In this document: positions 24,248 through 32,898 of the stretch, piece by piece
Layout of the letters: every line of letters begins with the position of its first letter
How positions within the stretch are numbered: position 1 is the first letter of the stretch
NCBI RefSeq assembly: GCF_052115385.1
Contig: NZ_JBFRGP010000011.1
Coordinates: forward strand, 82,914-146,913
Length of the DNA stretch: 64,000 nucleotides
Reading direction: 5' to 3'
DNA from: Dyella_D sp052115385
Lineage (GTDB): Bacteria > Pseudomonadota > Gammaproteobacteria > Xanthomonadales > Rhodanobacteraceae
Notes under the pieces: generated by a model
Told to the model about the DNA's origin: nothing
Databases searched by the model: none
The model's input: the letters and a program-made list of their open reading frames with translations, nothing else
Translations under genes and position numbers: made by a program

Positions 24248-25373
24248 CGACGGGTTTGCGCAGCAGGGATTCGTTGAACATTAGCATCAGGCGGCCGTTC
24301 TCCGGCTCGCCGATCATGATGTCGGCCTTGCCCAGCCGCTCCTGCAAGCCTTGCCGCCGCGCTTGCGCGATTTCCAAGAAATGGATATTGGTGCCGTGCT
24401 CCACGCGGTGCACGGTGTAGCCGTCCAGCTTCGCCAGCCCTTCCAGCAGGCGATCGCCGGCGGCACGCACCTTGGCGAAGCGCTCCTCGAAACCCTTCAG
24501 CGTTTCCAGCGCCAGCAGCGCCGGCTGCCAACCGTGGAACAGCGTGCCACCGAAGATATGCCGCGTATCGCGCGCCTTGGCGGCCGTCGCCTTGGTGCCG
24601 GCGAGGATGGCGCCGAACGGTGCGCCCAGGTATTTGTAAAGCGAGACATAGACCGTATCGAACGGCGCCGCGTACTTCGCTGCGCTGAAGCCGTCGGCGC
24701 CGCTGTTCAACAGCAGGCGCGCGCCATCCAGATGCATGGCGATGCCCTTGGCGCGGGCGCGCTCGGCGATCGCCTGCACGATCTCGAACGGCACCATCGC
24801 ACCGTCGGCGCGGCGCACCGGGCTTTCCAGCGAGATCGCGCCGATCGGCAAGGGATAGGCCGCGTGCTCCGACACGGCGATCGCGGCATTCACTTCCTCC
24901 AGCGTCGGCGCCGCGCGCCCGGGCGCCAGCGGCACCAGGTTGATCGCGCTCAGCGTGGTCACCGCATCGCTTTCGTCGCAGTAGACGTGGCTTTCCTGCT
25001 GCACCAGCGCGCGCTTCTTGTCGCCGCACAGCAGCCGGATCGCGACATGGTTGGCCAGGGTGCCGGTGGGCATGAAGACGGCGTCTTCCTTGCCGAGCAA
25101 CTGGGCGAAGTGCTGTTCGAGTTCTTCCACCGCGCCGCGCTTGAGATAGAAATCGCCGGCCTTGTCGCGGGTCTGCAGGATCGCGTCCAGCCGGGCCAGC
25201 CCGTCGCGCCCGTAATGCGGCACATCGTCGCCCATCAGGATCACGCTGCGGTTGATGTGCTGGGGGTCCTGCGGGCTTTTCGGCGAAGCCGCGGCCCATG
25301 CGGCCGGCGCGGCGCCTAGTGCGGCGAGCGAGCCCGCGGCCAATGACGAACGGAGAAAGTCCCGACGGTCCAT
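24219..25373 (-). CDS. Tat-exported threonine aldolase family (beta-eliminating lyase) PLP enzyme
   Basis: This encodes 384 residues. The N-terminus MDRRDFLRSSLAAGSLAALG followed by APAAWAA is a textbook twin-arginine signal ending near residue 29. The rest is a fold-type I PLP enzyme of the threonine aldolase group: FMPTGTLANHVA, HLDGARLL with Asp216, and the PLP lysine Lys247 in VSLYKYLGAPFG. Cytoplasmic threonine aldolases make glycine and acetaldehyde; this copy should fold with PLP and then be exported, so its substrate is likely extracytoplasmic. ATG at 25373 is chosen because it begins the Tat motif. The acyltransferase gene overlaps its 3' end by 29 nt. Confidence 0.85.
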   Translation of the reverse strand: MDRRDFLRSSLAAGSLAALGAAPAAWAAASPKSPQDPQHINRSVILMGDDVPHYGRDGLARLDAILQTRDKAGDFYLKRGAVEELEQHFAQLLGKEDAVFMPTGTLANHVAIRLLCGDKKRALVQQESHVYCDESDAVTTLSAINLVPLAPGRAAPTLEEVNAAIAVSEHAAYPLPIGAISLESPVRRADGAMVPFEIVQAIAERARAKGIAMHLDGARLLLNSGADGFSAAKYAAPFDTVYVSLYKYLGAPFGAILAGTKATAAKARDTRHIFGGTLFHGWQPALLALETLKGFEERFAKVRAAGDRLLEGLAKLDGYTVHRVEHGTNIHFLEIAQARRQGLQERLGKADIMIGEPENGRLMLMFNESLLRKPVDAIVQAFAR

Positions 25374-25459
25374 GATGCGCGCCCCCACGTGGCTGATGGT
25401 CCGGCGAAACGTAGCACTGCAGGCGGGCGCGCTTATCGGCCGAAGGTCATGCCCGGCCC

Positions 25460-25535
25460 AGGTTGGGGTGAGCGCAGCGAACCCCAACGGCACCTCCAAG
25501 CGCAACGTTGGGGTTCGCTGCGCTCACCCCAACCT
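25460..25535. repeat. Family A inverted repeat, copy 4
   Basis: Perfect 30-nt arms (25460-25489 and 25506-25535) with a 16-nt loop; the core is AGGTTGGGGTGAGCGCAGCG then AACCCCAACG. It lies 12 nt beyond the stop of the AcvB-like gene and about 90 nt upstream of the Tat-enzyme start. Confidence 0.9.
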
Positions 25536-25546
25536 ACGCCAGCGCA

Positions 25547-26332
25547 TTACCGGGCGGTGGCCGCCGGCAGATCGGTAATCATCTGCCGCGCCAGCCCTTC
25601 ATAGTCGTAATCGAAATGATGGTCGCCGGTCTTCTGGTAAACCTTGATCCACGCCGGCAGCCCCGCCGTGGCGCAGATGGTGTCGTCCTCGTCGTCCTTG
25701 CCGTAGTAGCACATCACCGGCGGATGGCCGTCCAGCGCCAGCAGCGGTGCGCGCGCGTCGGAGTGCTTCACCGGGTTCAGCCACTGGAACAAATTTTGCG
25801 TCTGCGTCTTGAACCAGCCCTCGACCATATAGCCCTGCATCTCGATCTCGTAGCTGACGTCCTTGCTCGGCGACAGCAGCACCAGCTGGGCGACGCGTGC
25901 GCGGTTCTCCGGCTTCAGCCGCTCGATCACCGAAGGCAGCACGTCGGCGCCGAAGGAGAAGCCGATCAGCCACACGCGCTGCTTGCCCAGCCTGGCGGTG
26001 GATTGTTCGATCAGCGCATCCAGGTCGGTGGCCGAGGCTTCGGCATTGCTCTGGCGCCAGTAGTACTTCAGCAGGCTCACGCCGATCACCGGCACGCCAT
26101 GCTTGGCGAGGATGCCGCCGAGCTGCTTGTCCAGGTCGCGCCAGCCGCCATCGCCTGAGTAAAAAATGGCGACCACGTCGCCGCGTCCGGCCAATGGCGT
26201 CGCGCCCGCTGCGGCGGGTACTTCGACCAGGGATTCGGCCATGCTGGCGTGATGCCAGGGCTGCCACACGAGCGCGCCGACGGCGGCAGCAGCGAGCACG
26301 ATGCCGCCGATAAGCTTGGTGATTCGTTTCAT
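25547..26332 (-). CDS. AcvB/VirJ-like alpha/beta hydrolase
   Basis: This encodes 261 residues. A single N-terminal hydrophobic segment (about 5-25) suggests export or membrane anchoring. The rest matches the VirJ domain: IFYSGDGGWRDLDKQ, VSLLKYYW, the nucleophile Ser126 in GFSFGADVLP, YYGKDDEDD with the acid, and GDHHFDYDY with the His. In Agrobacterium and Rhizobium, AcvB pairs with the lysyl-PG synthase LpiA and hydrolyses lysyl-phosphatidylglycerol in the periplasm. Here the mprF/lpiA-like gene lies directly upstream with a 4-nt overlap, so the same role is the best inference. It is shorter than rhizobial AcvB and has only one VirJ unit. Confidence 0.85.
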   Translation of the reverse strand: MKRITKLIGGIVLAAAAVGALVWQPWHHASMAESLVEVPAAAGATPLAGRGDVVAIFYSGDGGWRDLDKQLGGILAKHGVPVIGVSLLKYYWRQSNAEASATDLDALIEQSTARLGKQRVWLIGFSFGADVLPSVIERLKPENRARVAQLVLLSPSKDVSYEIEMQGYMVEGWFKTQTQNLFQWLNPVKHSDARAPLLALDGHPPVMCYYGKDDEDDTICATAGLPAWIKVYQKTGDHHFDYDYEGLARQMITDLPAATAR

Positions 26333-28941
26333 CGGCGCACCATACCCGATAGGCCGCCGGAGATCAGGCTGGCGATGTTGGCCAGCACCAGCGGCAAGGC
26401 GATACCGGCGGGGACGGCGAGATAGCGCGGCTCCCATTCGGGATCGAACTTGTCCTTGTACTTGTGCAGGCCGCGGAAGTTGTAGAAGCGTTCGCCGCGG
26501 CCGAACACCAGCGCGCCCAGGCGGCTCCACAGCGGCGCGTTGCGCCGGTTCTGCAGGCCGGAGAACGGCGCCATGCCGAGGTTGAACCAGGTATAGCCTT
26601 CGCCGCGCGCCCACTGCATCAACTCGATGAACATGAAGTCCATCACGCCCGAGCTGCCGTCGGGCAGGTGGCGCATCAAGTCCACTGAAGCCTCTTCCTT
26701 GCTGTCGGTGAGGAACAGGTTGGCGAACGCCACCAGTTCCTCGCCTTTCCACACCAGGGCCATCGGCGTGCGCGCCAGATAGGCCGGATCGAAGGTGCCC
26801 AGCGAGAAGCCTTTCTCGCGCACGCCCTTGTCGCGCATCCAGGCGTCGGAGATCGGCTTCAGCTGCGGGATCAGCGCACCCACCTGTTCGGCCGGCACGA
26901 TCTGCAGCCGCATGCCTTCGCGGGTGAGCTTGTTGATGGTGTTGCGCAGCACCTTCTTCGACTTGCCGTCGAGATTGAAGCCGTCCAGCTTCACCCGCGC
27001 TTCCTCGCCGATCTTCAGCAGGTTCATGCCCACTTCGAGATACAGGTCCAGGTCCTGCGGCCGCACCTGGTAGAACAGCGGCCAGCCGCCGGCGCGTTCG
27101 CATTGCTCGCGGAAGGTCCACACCAGCTCGCGCCGCACGTCTTCGTCCGCGCCGACGGGGTCGCCCATGGCGACCCAGCTGCGGCCTTCCACGTCGTACA
27201 TGATGAAGGCCTTGCTCTCGCTATCGAACAGCAGGGTCTTGTCGCTCATCAGCGCGAGGTGGGCCTGCGCCGAGGAATAGTGCTTGATCAGCGGCAGCGC
27301 GCGCGCCAGTTCTTCCTCGCCGGGCAGGTGCAGATCGGGCCGCGCGGGACGGATCAGGTTGGCCAGCGCGAACAGCATGCCCACCGCCGTGGCGCCGACC
27401 AGGGCGCGCAGCGCGCGCGGCGCACCGCCGTGATAGAAGCTGAATTCCCACCACAGGTTGGTGCTGTATTCGACGTGTTTGTAGCTGAAGGACACCAGCC
27501 AGCCGGCGCAGCCCAGCACGGCGAGGATGGCGATGATCCAGCCGACCGAGAAGGTGGCGCTGAACAGCGAGGCGCGCCGATAGAACAGCCGATGCGCCGG
27601 CGCCAGCCCCAGCGCCAGCAGCGAGAGCAGCGTGGCTTCCTCGTAGTCGATGCCCTTGAGCAGCGACAGCACCGCGCCGAGCAAGAGCAGCACCAGCGTC
27701 AGCACGTAGGCCGCATCCAGCCGCCGCTGCAGGCCGCGCGCGAGGATCAGCAGCAGCATGCCGACCATGCTGGCCAGGAAGTGCGAGAACTCCAGCACCG
27801 GCAGCGGCAGCACGTGGCGCAGGATCTCCATGCGTCCGGGCAGCGCCGAGGTGGCGCCGGAGAACAGCAGCACCGCGCCGGAAACCAGGGTCAGGCCGGC
27901 GAAGAACGGTGGCAGCAGCCCGGTGAACCACGGCGCCAGCGGCACCTTGCCGGCCACGCCGCGCGCTTCGCGCGCCAGCACCACCACGGTGGCGGCACAC
28001 AGCGGCAGGAAGTAGTAGATCAGGCGATACGCGGCCAGCGCGCCGAGGATCGGCGCCTCCAGCCCTTCGTTGCCGGTGGCGCCGAAGCCGGCCAGCATCA
28101 CCGCTTCGAACACGCCCAGGCCGCCGGGGACGTGGCTGACCAGGCCGGCGATCTGGGCCAGCACGAAGATCGCCATGAAATGGCCGAAGCCGGTGTCCAT
28201 CGCGTTGGGCATCAGCAGGTACAGCACCCACGCGGCCAGGCCCCAGTCCACCGCACCGGTAACGATCTGCCGCGTCGCCGTGGCGGTCGACGGCCAGCTC
28301 AGCCGCCAGCGCCACAGCCGCAGCGGCTCGCGCAGCACGCGGCTGCCGGCCAGCCACAGCACCGGGATCAAGGTGAGCACGATCGCCGCCGGAATGCGCA
28401 GGCTGGCCATCGGCACCGTCGGCGGCACCGGCACCAGCAGCAAGGTGACGCCGGTGAGCGCGAACAGGCCGAGCCAGAAACTGGCGGTGCAATAGAGCAC
28501 CACCTTGGCCACCTCGGCGGTGGACAGGCCGGCCTGGATATAGAAGCGGTAGCGGATCGAGCCGGAGATCAGCAAGGCCATGCCCAGCGCATTGCTGAAG
28601 GCATAGCTGATGAAGGAGATCAGGGTGACCTGCGCGCGCGGCAGCTTGCGGCCGATGGAGGCCAGGCCGAACCAGTCGTACAAGGTCATCACCGCGTAGC
28701 TGGCCGCGGTGAGCAGCATGGCCAGCACGATGCGGTGGTTTTCCAGGCCGTGCACGTAGCGCGCCACTTCGCGGTAGCTGACCTGGCTGGCCAACGAACG
28801 CAACGCCCACAGCGCCAGGCAGAGCATGCCGACCGAAAGCAGCGGGCCGGCGAGCCGGCGCAGCCACGCCCCGCGAGGGCGCGTCAGGGCTTCTGCCGAT
28901 TCCGGAGCGTCCGCCCCTCTCTGCTCCACCACTCGACCCAA
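26329..28941 (-). CDS. mprF: Lysylphosphatidylglycerol synthase/flippase MprF
   Basis: This encodes about 870 residues. The N-terminal half (to about residue 500) has around 13 membrane helices and includes the flippase motif HVPGGLGVFEAVML; the C-terminal soluble GNAT-like synthase has DKTLLFDSESKAFIMYDV, AMGDPVG and FNLGMAPFSGL. The protein transfers an aminoacyl group (usually Lys) from tRNA to phosphatidylglycerol and flips the product, lowering surface charge against cationic peptides. The longest frame starts with TTG at 28941 only 2 nt after GGAGG; GTG at 28932, 11 nt after it, may be the true start. It is coupled to the AcvB-like gene. Confidence 0.93.
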   Translation of the reverse strand: MGRVVEQRGADAPESAEALTRPRGAWLRRLAGPLLSVGMLCLALWALRSLASQVSYREVARYVHGLENHRIVLAMLLTAASYAVMTLYDWFGLASIGRKLPRAQVTLISFISYAFSNALGMALLISGSIRYRFYIQAGLSTAEVAKVVLYCTASFWLGLFALTGVTLLLVPVPPTVPMASLRIPAAIVLTLIPVLWLAGSRVLREPLRLWRWRLSWPSTATATRQIVTGAVDWGLAAWVLYLLMPNAMDTGFGHFMAIFVLAQIAGLVSHVPGGLGVFEAVMLAGFGATGNEGLEAPILGALAAYRLIYYFLPLCAATVVVLAREARGVAGKVPLAPWFTGLLPPFFAGLTLVSGAVLLFSGATSALPGRMEILRHVLPLPVLEFSHFLASMVGMLLLILARGLQRRLDAAYVLTLVLLLLGAVLSLLKGIDYEEATLLSLLALGLAPAHRLFYRRASLFSATFSVGWIIAILAVLGCAGWLVSFSYKHVEYSTNLWWEFSFYHGGAPRALRALVGATAVGMLFALANLIRPARPDLHLPGEEELARALPLIKHYSSAQAHLALMSDKTLLFDSESKAFIMYDVEGRSWVAMGDPVGADEDVRRELVWTFREQCERAGGWPLFYQVRPQDLDLYLEVGMNLLKIGEEARVKLDGFNLDGKSKKVLRNTINKLTREGMRLQIVPAEQVGALIPQLKPISDAWMRDKGVREKGFSLGTFDPAYLARTPMALVWKGEELVAFANLFLTDSKEEASVDLMRHLPDGSSGVMDFMFIELMQWARGEGYTWFNLGMAPFSGLQNRRNAPLWSRLGALVFGRGERFYNFRGLHKYKDKFDPEWEPRYLAVPAGIALPLVLANIASLISGGLSGMVRR

Positions 28942-29264
28942 GGCCTCCGCGAATGATTCAAGGCATGCTTATGCACGCCGGGTGTTCCGCAACCGATCCG
29001 CGCGCCATGCGCCTGGCGGTCGCGAGCACGAAGCCTCGTCCGCCACGGTCAGCAAGCATAGCGTGTCGAACCTGTCTGCGGCCCGTCGTTCCCCGGTTGT
29101 CCCCTGCCCGCCGCACGGGCGCAGGCATGGAGGACATGCGGGTGCGCAGCCGCGGGAGCGGTCGCGCCAGTGTAAGACGAACAAGGGAGTGGAAAATGAC
29201 AACGGCCGGACATGCCGGCCGCTGTCTCCGCGACCGCCGGTTCATCGGCGGTATGGGCAAGGAT
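28942..29264. other. Gene-free stretch between mprF and the OPT gene
   Basis: The 323 nt between the mprF start and the OPT stop hold the mprF leader and the 3' end of the OPT transcript. No open frame with a ribosome site or recognisable protein was seen. Apart from a hairpin listed separately, there is a second small dyad, ACCGCCG/CGGCGGT, at 29233-29252. Confidence 0.6.
29203..29221 (-). terminator. Hairpin 3' of the OPT gene
   Basis: CGGCCGG (29203-29209) and CCGGCCG (29215-29221) pair around a 5-nt loop, 43 nt beyond the OPT stop. On the minus strand it is followed by TTGTCATTTTCC, a modest T-rich tract, so it may act as an intrinsic terminator. Confidence 0.5.
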
Positions 29265-31250
29265 TTACGCGTTGGCGCGTGCCAGGCGGGCGATCCAGCG
29301 GTACAGCACCACCACCATGGTGGCGAAGGCCAGGCCGCCGAGGATCTCCGCGGTATTGGCGAACGAGGCTGGCACCAGGGCCAGCGGCGCACCCTTGCCG
29401 GAGAACGCCACGACCGCGGCGATCACCACGCCGATGATGCTTTCGCCGACGATCAGGCCGGAAGCGAGCAGCACGCCAAGTTGCCTGGTGGCCTCGGGCT
29501 TCGGGCTGCGATCCGCGCGGCGGTCGAAGAACCAGCCGACCACCGAGCCGACCACGATCATCAGGGTGCTGGCCGTAGGCAGATAGATGCCCAGGCCCAC
29601 CGCCAGCGCCGGGATGCGCATCTTGGTGGTGCGCGCCAGGATCGCGTCCACCACGATTACCGCGACGCCGATGCCGACGCCGGTGAGGATCAGGCCCCAG
29701 TCGATATTGTTGGTGATCACGCCCTGCGCCAGCGCCGAGATCAGGCCGGCCTGCGGCGCGGGCAGCGCGGCAGGACCGGCACCCGGCACGCCGGCGAAGC
29801 CATAGGCCTTGTTGAGCAGGTCCAGCACCGGCGGGATCACCGCGGCGCCGGCGACCACGCCGATCACCAGCGCCACCTGCTGGCGCCACGGCGTGGCGTC
29901 GACCAGCTGGCCGGTCTTGAGGTCCTGCAGGTTGTTGTTGGCGATGGCGGCGACGGTGAAGATCACCGAGGTGGTGAACAGCGCGAACGCCACCAGCGCC
30001 TTGCCGGCCTCGGCCGGCACATACGGCTTCACACCCGCCACCAGCAGCAGCGCCGCGCCGATCACCACCAGGATGCCCACGCCCGACAGCGGGCTGTTGG
30101 ACGAACCGATCAGGCCGGCCATGTAGCCGCACACGGTGGACACGAAGAAGCCCATCAGCACCACGTAGGTGACGCCGCCCACGGCCAGCACGGCGAGGTG
30201 GTCGCCCAGGCCGCTGGTGTTGGCGAAGTAGCCGAGCAGCCAGGCGATCGGCACGAAGCAGACCAGGGTGATCAGGCCGACGATGCCGATCGGAATGTCC
30301 TGCTCGGTGCGCGGCAGCGTGTCGGCCTTGCCGGCCTTGCGCACGCGCGAGGCGGCGATCGCCGAGGTGAGGCCGCTGATCACCGGCTTGACCAGCTTGG
30401 CCAGGGTCCAGATGGCGGAGACGCCGATGGCGCCGGCGCCGACATAGCGCACCTTGTGGCTCCAGGTGGCCTGGGCCAGCTCGGCCACGCCGCCGGCAAC
30501 GTGCTCGAACGGCGAGTAGAACGGCACGCCCCAGCCCCAGCCGATCAGCGCGCCGACCAGCATGGCGATGCCGACCGACAGGCCGACCAGATGGCCGATC
30601 GCGAACAGCGCGAAGGAAAGATTGAAATCGAAGCCGCTGACCGAGCCCTTGTCGCCGACGCGGAAATAGCTGATCACGTCCGAGGCGAACACCTGGGTCG
30701 CCACCACCACGGCGAACACCGCCGAGGTGACCGAGCCCCACAGCACCGCCAGCAGGCCGGCCTTGCCCTCTTCCACGCTGCCGCCGGCTTCATGCTCGCT
30801 GCTGCCGACCTTCAGCACTTCGGCGCAGGCGATGCCTTCCGGATACGGCAGGTCGGAGTTGGTGACCAGGGCGCGGCGCAGCGGGATCGAATACATCACG
30901 CCCAGGATGCCGCCCAGTGCGCACACCGCGAACGAGATCCAGAACGGGAAGCCGGTCCACCAGCCGATCATGATCATGCCGGGCAGCACGAAGATGATCG
31001 AGGACAAGGTGCCCGCCGCCGAGGCGATGGTCTGCACCACGTTGTTTTCCTGGATGGTCGAGCCGCGCATCGCGCGCAGGATCGCCATCGAGATCACCGC
31101 CGCCGGAATCGAAGTGGCGAAGGTGAGGCCGGCCTTGAGGCCGAAGAACACGTTGGCGGCGGTGAATACCAGCGTGAGCAGTACGCCCAGGATCACGCCG
31201 CGTACGGTCAATTCCTTGCGCACGTCGGCGACAGCCGGCAGGGCGCTCAC
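29265..31250 (-). CDS. OPT superfamily oligopeptide/metal-chelate transporter
   Basis: This encodes 661 residues with about 15 membrane helices. Typical marks are the N-terminal ELTVRGVILGVLLTLVFTAANVFFGLKAGLTF (in part), SSIIFVLPG, NSDLPYPEGIACAEVLK and ANNNLQDLKTGQLVDATPWRQQ. Bacterial OPT proteins import oligopeptides or metal-chelator complexes; the substrate here is unknown. No ATG fits the family start. GTG at 31250 with AAGGAAAG 7 nt upstream gives a protein beginning VSALPAVADVRKELTVRG, so this non-ATG start is proposed. Confidence 0.9.
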   Translation of the reverse strand: MSALPAVADVRKELTVRGVILGVLLTLVFTAANVFFGLKAGLTFATSIPAAVISMAILRAMRGSTIQENNVVQTIASAAGTLSSIIFVLPGMIMIGWWTGFPFWISFAVCALGGILGVMYSIPLRRALVTNSDLPYPEGIACAEVLKVGSSEHEAGGSVEEGKAGLLAVLWGSVTSAVFAVVVATQVFASDVISYFRVGDKGSVSGFDFNLSFALFAIGHLVGLSVGIAMLVGALIGWGWGVPFYSPFEHVAGGVAELAQATWSHKVRYVGAGAIGVSAIWTLAKLVKPVISGLTSAIAASRVRKAGKADTLPRTEQDIPIGIVGLITLVCFVPIAWLLGYFANTSGLGDHLAVLAVGGVTYVVLMGFFVSTVCGYMAGLIGSSNSPLSGVGILVVIGAALLLVAGVKPYVPAEAGKALVAFALFTTSVIFTVAAIANNNLQDLKTGQLVDATPWRQQVALVIGVVAGAAVIPPVLDLLNKAYGFAGVPGAGPAALPAPQAGLISALAQGVITNNIDWGLILTGVGIGVAVIVVDAILARTTKMRIPALAVGLGIYLPTASTLMIVVGSVVGWFFDRRADRSPKPEATRQLGVLLASGLIVGESIIGVVIAAVVAFSGKGAPLALVPASFANTAEILGGLAFATMVVVLYRWIARLARANA

Positions 31251-31442
31251 AGGTGCTTTCCTTTCATGCTGGATATCTCCCCAGTTAGGTAGTTCGGTTT
31301 CATCGGCGGCATTGGAATGAGACGGCGGCCGCTCGCCGATCGTTGTCCTGAATCGTCCTAGATTTGCCACATTTTCGGCTTGGAGCAAAGAGCGTGTGCG
31401 GCAATGGCGGGGTTTCGAGGCGTGGCGAACCGTCGCGAGGTG

Positions 31443-31610
31443 AGCCCCTCTCCCTCCGGGAGAGGGGTTGGGGTGAGGGTTCGGGCGGAGTGAAACACTC
31501 CACTTCGCCCGAACCCTCATCCGGCTGCCGCCACCTTCCTCGCTCCTCAGAGCCGCGCACATCCCTATGCGCTCCCCGCGTGCTCCCGAAGGGAGAAGGA
31601 TCCCAACTTG
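31443..31610. repeat. Family B repeat, copy 3 (within a 480-nt gap)
   Basis: This is the long form: CCCCTCTCCC-TCC-GGGAGAGGGG hairpin, GGGTGAGGGTTCGGGCGGAGTG and its partner CACTTCGCCCGAACCCTCATC, then CGGCTGCCGCCACCTTCCTC and GCTCCCCGCGTGCTCCC. It is the inverse of 9805-9965. The surrounding 31251-31730 gap otherwise holds the OPT leader; no further gene was seen in it. Confidence 0.85.
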
Positions 31611-31730
31611 GAAATCAGATGAATCCTCCGACCATCCCGCATTTTCGGAAGCTGCCTACCAGAAAACTTGATACTCCCTTGCCGGGTACCGCCCCATACT
31701 CGCGGCTCCCCACGGACCCGAGGTATCCCC

Positions 31731-32192
31731 ATGCCCGCCCCGCACCCCGCCGCCATCGACGGTCTCGACACGCACTTCGCGCCGGAGCATCCGCTGGCCG
31801 CGCTGAGCGGCTTCTACCGCGCCTTCAACCAGCGCGACCTGGAGGCGATGGCGCGCAACTGGTCGCATGACGAAGAGGCGTCGATGAGCAATCCGCTGGG
31901 CGGCATCGAGCGCGGATGGTCGCGGATCCGCGCGGTGTACGAGCGCATCTTCCTGGGCGAGGCACGGGTGCGGGTGGTGTTCCACGATTACACGCTGCAC
32001 GAGTTCGGCGACGCCTTCCTCGCGGTGGGACGCGAGCGCGGCGTGCTGGAACGGGGCAACACCAAGCTGGAACTGGCCATCCGCACCACGCGCCTGTACC
32101 GGCGCGTGGACGGGCAATGGCGCCAGTTCCATCACCATGGTTCGTTCGAGGATCCGGCGCTGCTGGAGGCCTATCACGAGGCGGTGCGCTGA
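31731..32192 (+). CDS. Cytoplasmic NTF2-like (SnoaL/DUF4440) protein
   Basis: This encodes 153 residues. The helix LAALSGFYRAFNQRDLEAMARNW and the strand-rich remainder with GIERGWSRIRAVYERIF and FHHHGSFEDP match nuclear transport factor 2-like proteins of the YybH/SnoaL type, here quoted in parts. No signal peptide is present. The start at 31731 excludes the upstream frame extension to 31668, which lacks a conserved sequence. Such proteins are often ligand-binding or isomerase-like; no specific role can be given. Confidence 0.75.
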   Translation: MPAPHPAAIDGLDTHFAPEHPLAALSGFYRAFNQRDLEAMARNWSHDEEASMSNPLGGIERGWSRIRAVYERIFLGEARVRVVFHDYTLHEFGDAFLAVGRERGVLERGNTKLELAIRTTRLYRRVDGQWRQFHHHGSFEDPALLEAYHEAVR

Positions 32193-32199
32193 GCCGGCC

Positions 32200-32679
32200 T
32201 CAGCGCGAACTCGCACCCGCCAGCGGGCTGGCCACGGTGACCCGCCCCGGATACTCGCCGCTGATCCGGCTCTGGTCGAACCAGTTGCGCGCATGCAGCC
32301 TGGCCAGCTGCGGATGCGCGAGGTAGCGCCCCGCGTATTCCGCCAGCTGGCGCCAGCGCTGTGCGTCCTGGCGCAGCTGCGCCAGGTGGCTGCGCAGCTG
32401 GCCGCCGTCGGGCGTGCCCAGCCAGCCCTCGCTGGCCCACTCCCGCACGAACCGGCGCAGCGCCACCGCCGCGGTCCACGCCGCGGCCGCCTGTGCCAGG
32501 GCGTCGGCGCGGATCGTCTGCAGGCGCTCGGGAACCAAACGGGCCAATCCTTCGTCTTCCAGCATCAGCAGGGTGTTGCCCTGCAGGTCGTTGAGCAGGC
32601 GATCGAGCTGGGTATCGGGATAGATCCAGGTGGGATTCGCCTCTGGACTGCTCTGTACTCCTAAAAATGCCGTCTCCAT
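32200..32679 (-). CDS. Uncharacterised helical protein
   Basis: This encodes 159 residues. ATG at 32679 has GAGGA about 9 nt upstream. The protein is predicted largely helical, with WIYPDTQLDRLLNDLQGNTLLMLEDEGLARLVPERLQTIRADALAQAAAA (quoted here as landmarks only in part: IYPDTQLDRLLNDL) and no signal peptide or membrane segment. I do not recognise the family. It is divergent from an XRE-type regulator across an AT-rich 219-nt gap, which suggests control by that regulator. Its stop lies 7 nt from the convergent NTF2-like gene. Confidence 0.6.
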   Translation of the reverse strand: METAFLGVQSSPEANPTWIYPDTQLDRLLNDLQGNTLLMLEDEGLARLVPERLQTIRADALAQAAAAWTAAVALRRFVREWASEGWLGTPDGGQLRSHLAQLRQDAQRWRQLAEYAGRYLAHPQLARLHARNWFDQSRISGEYPGRVTVASPLAGASSR

Positions 32680-32745
32680 CTTGCTTTCCTCGTGTTTTGT
32701 CGCTAGCGAATAAACTCAACAAATACAAGGAAATACCACCATAAG

Positions 32746-32771
32746 TTGACAATCTAAACAATTAGAAATTG
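32746..32771. promoter_or_regulatory. AT-rich divergent promoter region with palindromic site
   Basis: A perfect -35 hexamer TTGACA lies at 32746-32751 (plus strand), followed by the dyad CAATT-AGA-AATTG at 32759-32771. The segment 32690-32780 is clearly more AT-rich than the rest of the window. It separates the uncharacterised gene (start 32679, minus) from the XRE regulator (start near 32899, plus). The dyad is a good candidate for the regulator's own operator. Confidence 0.45.
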
Positions 32772-32898
32772 CCTAATCAGCGGGTCAGATCATCAACAAT
32801 GGCAACTCGTCTCGGTGCTCGACCACTGTTGCTTTCGACCCCGCGGATCGCGCCGTCCCGGCCAGCCTCCGCACCGCGAGAAGGAGTCTCTTTTGGCA

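Noticed and set aside
28953..31292. Very long plus-strand open frame (779 codons) opposite the OPT transporter
   Set aside because: Its translation is His/Gln/Arg/Asp-rich without any fold signature, and it lies antisense to a clear membrane transporter. High GC makes such antisense frames common here.
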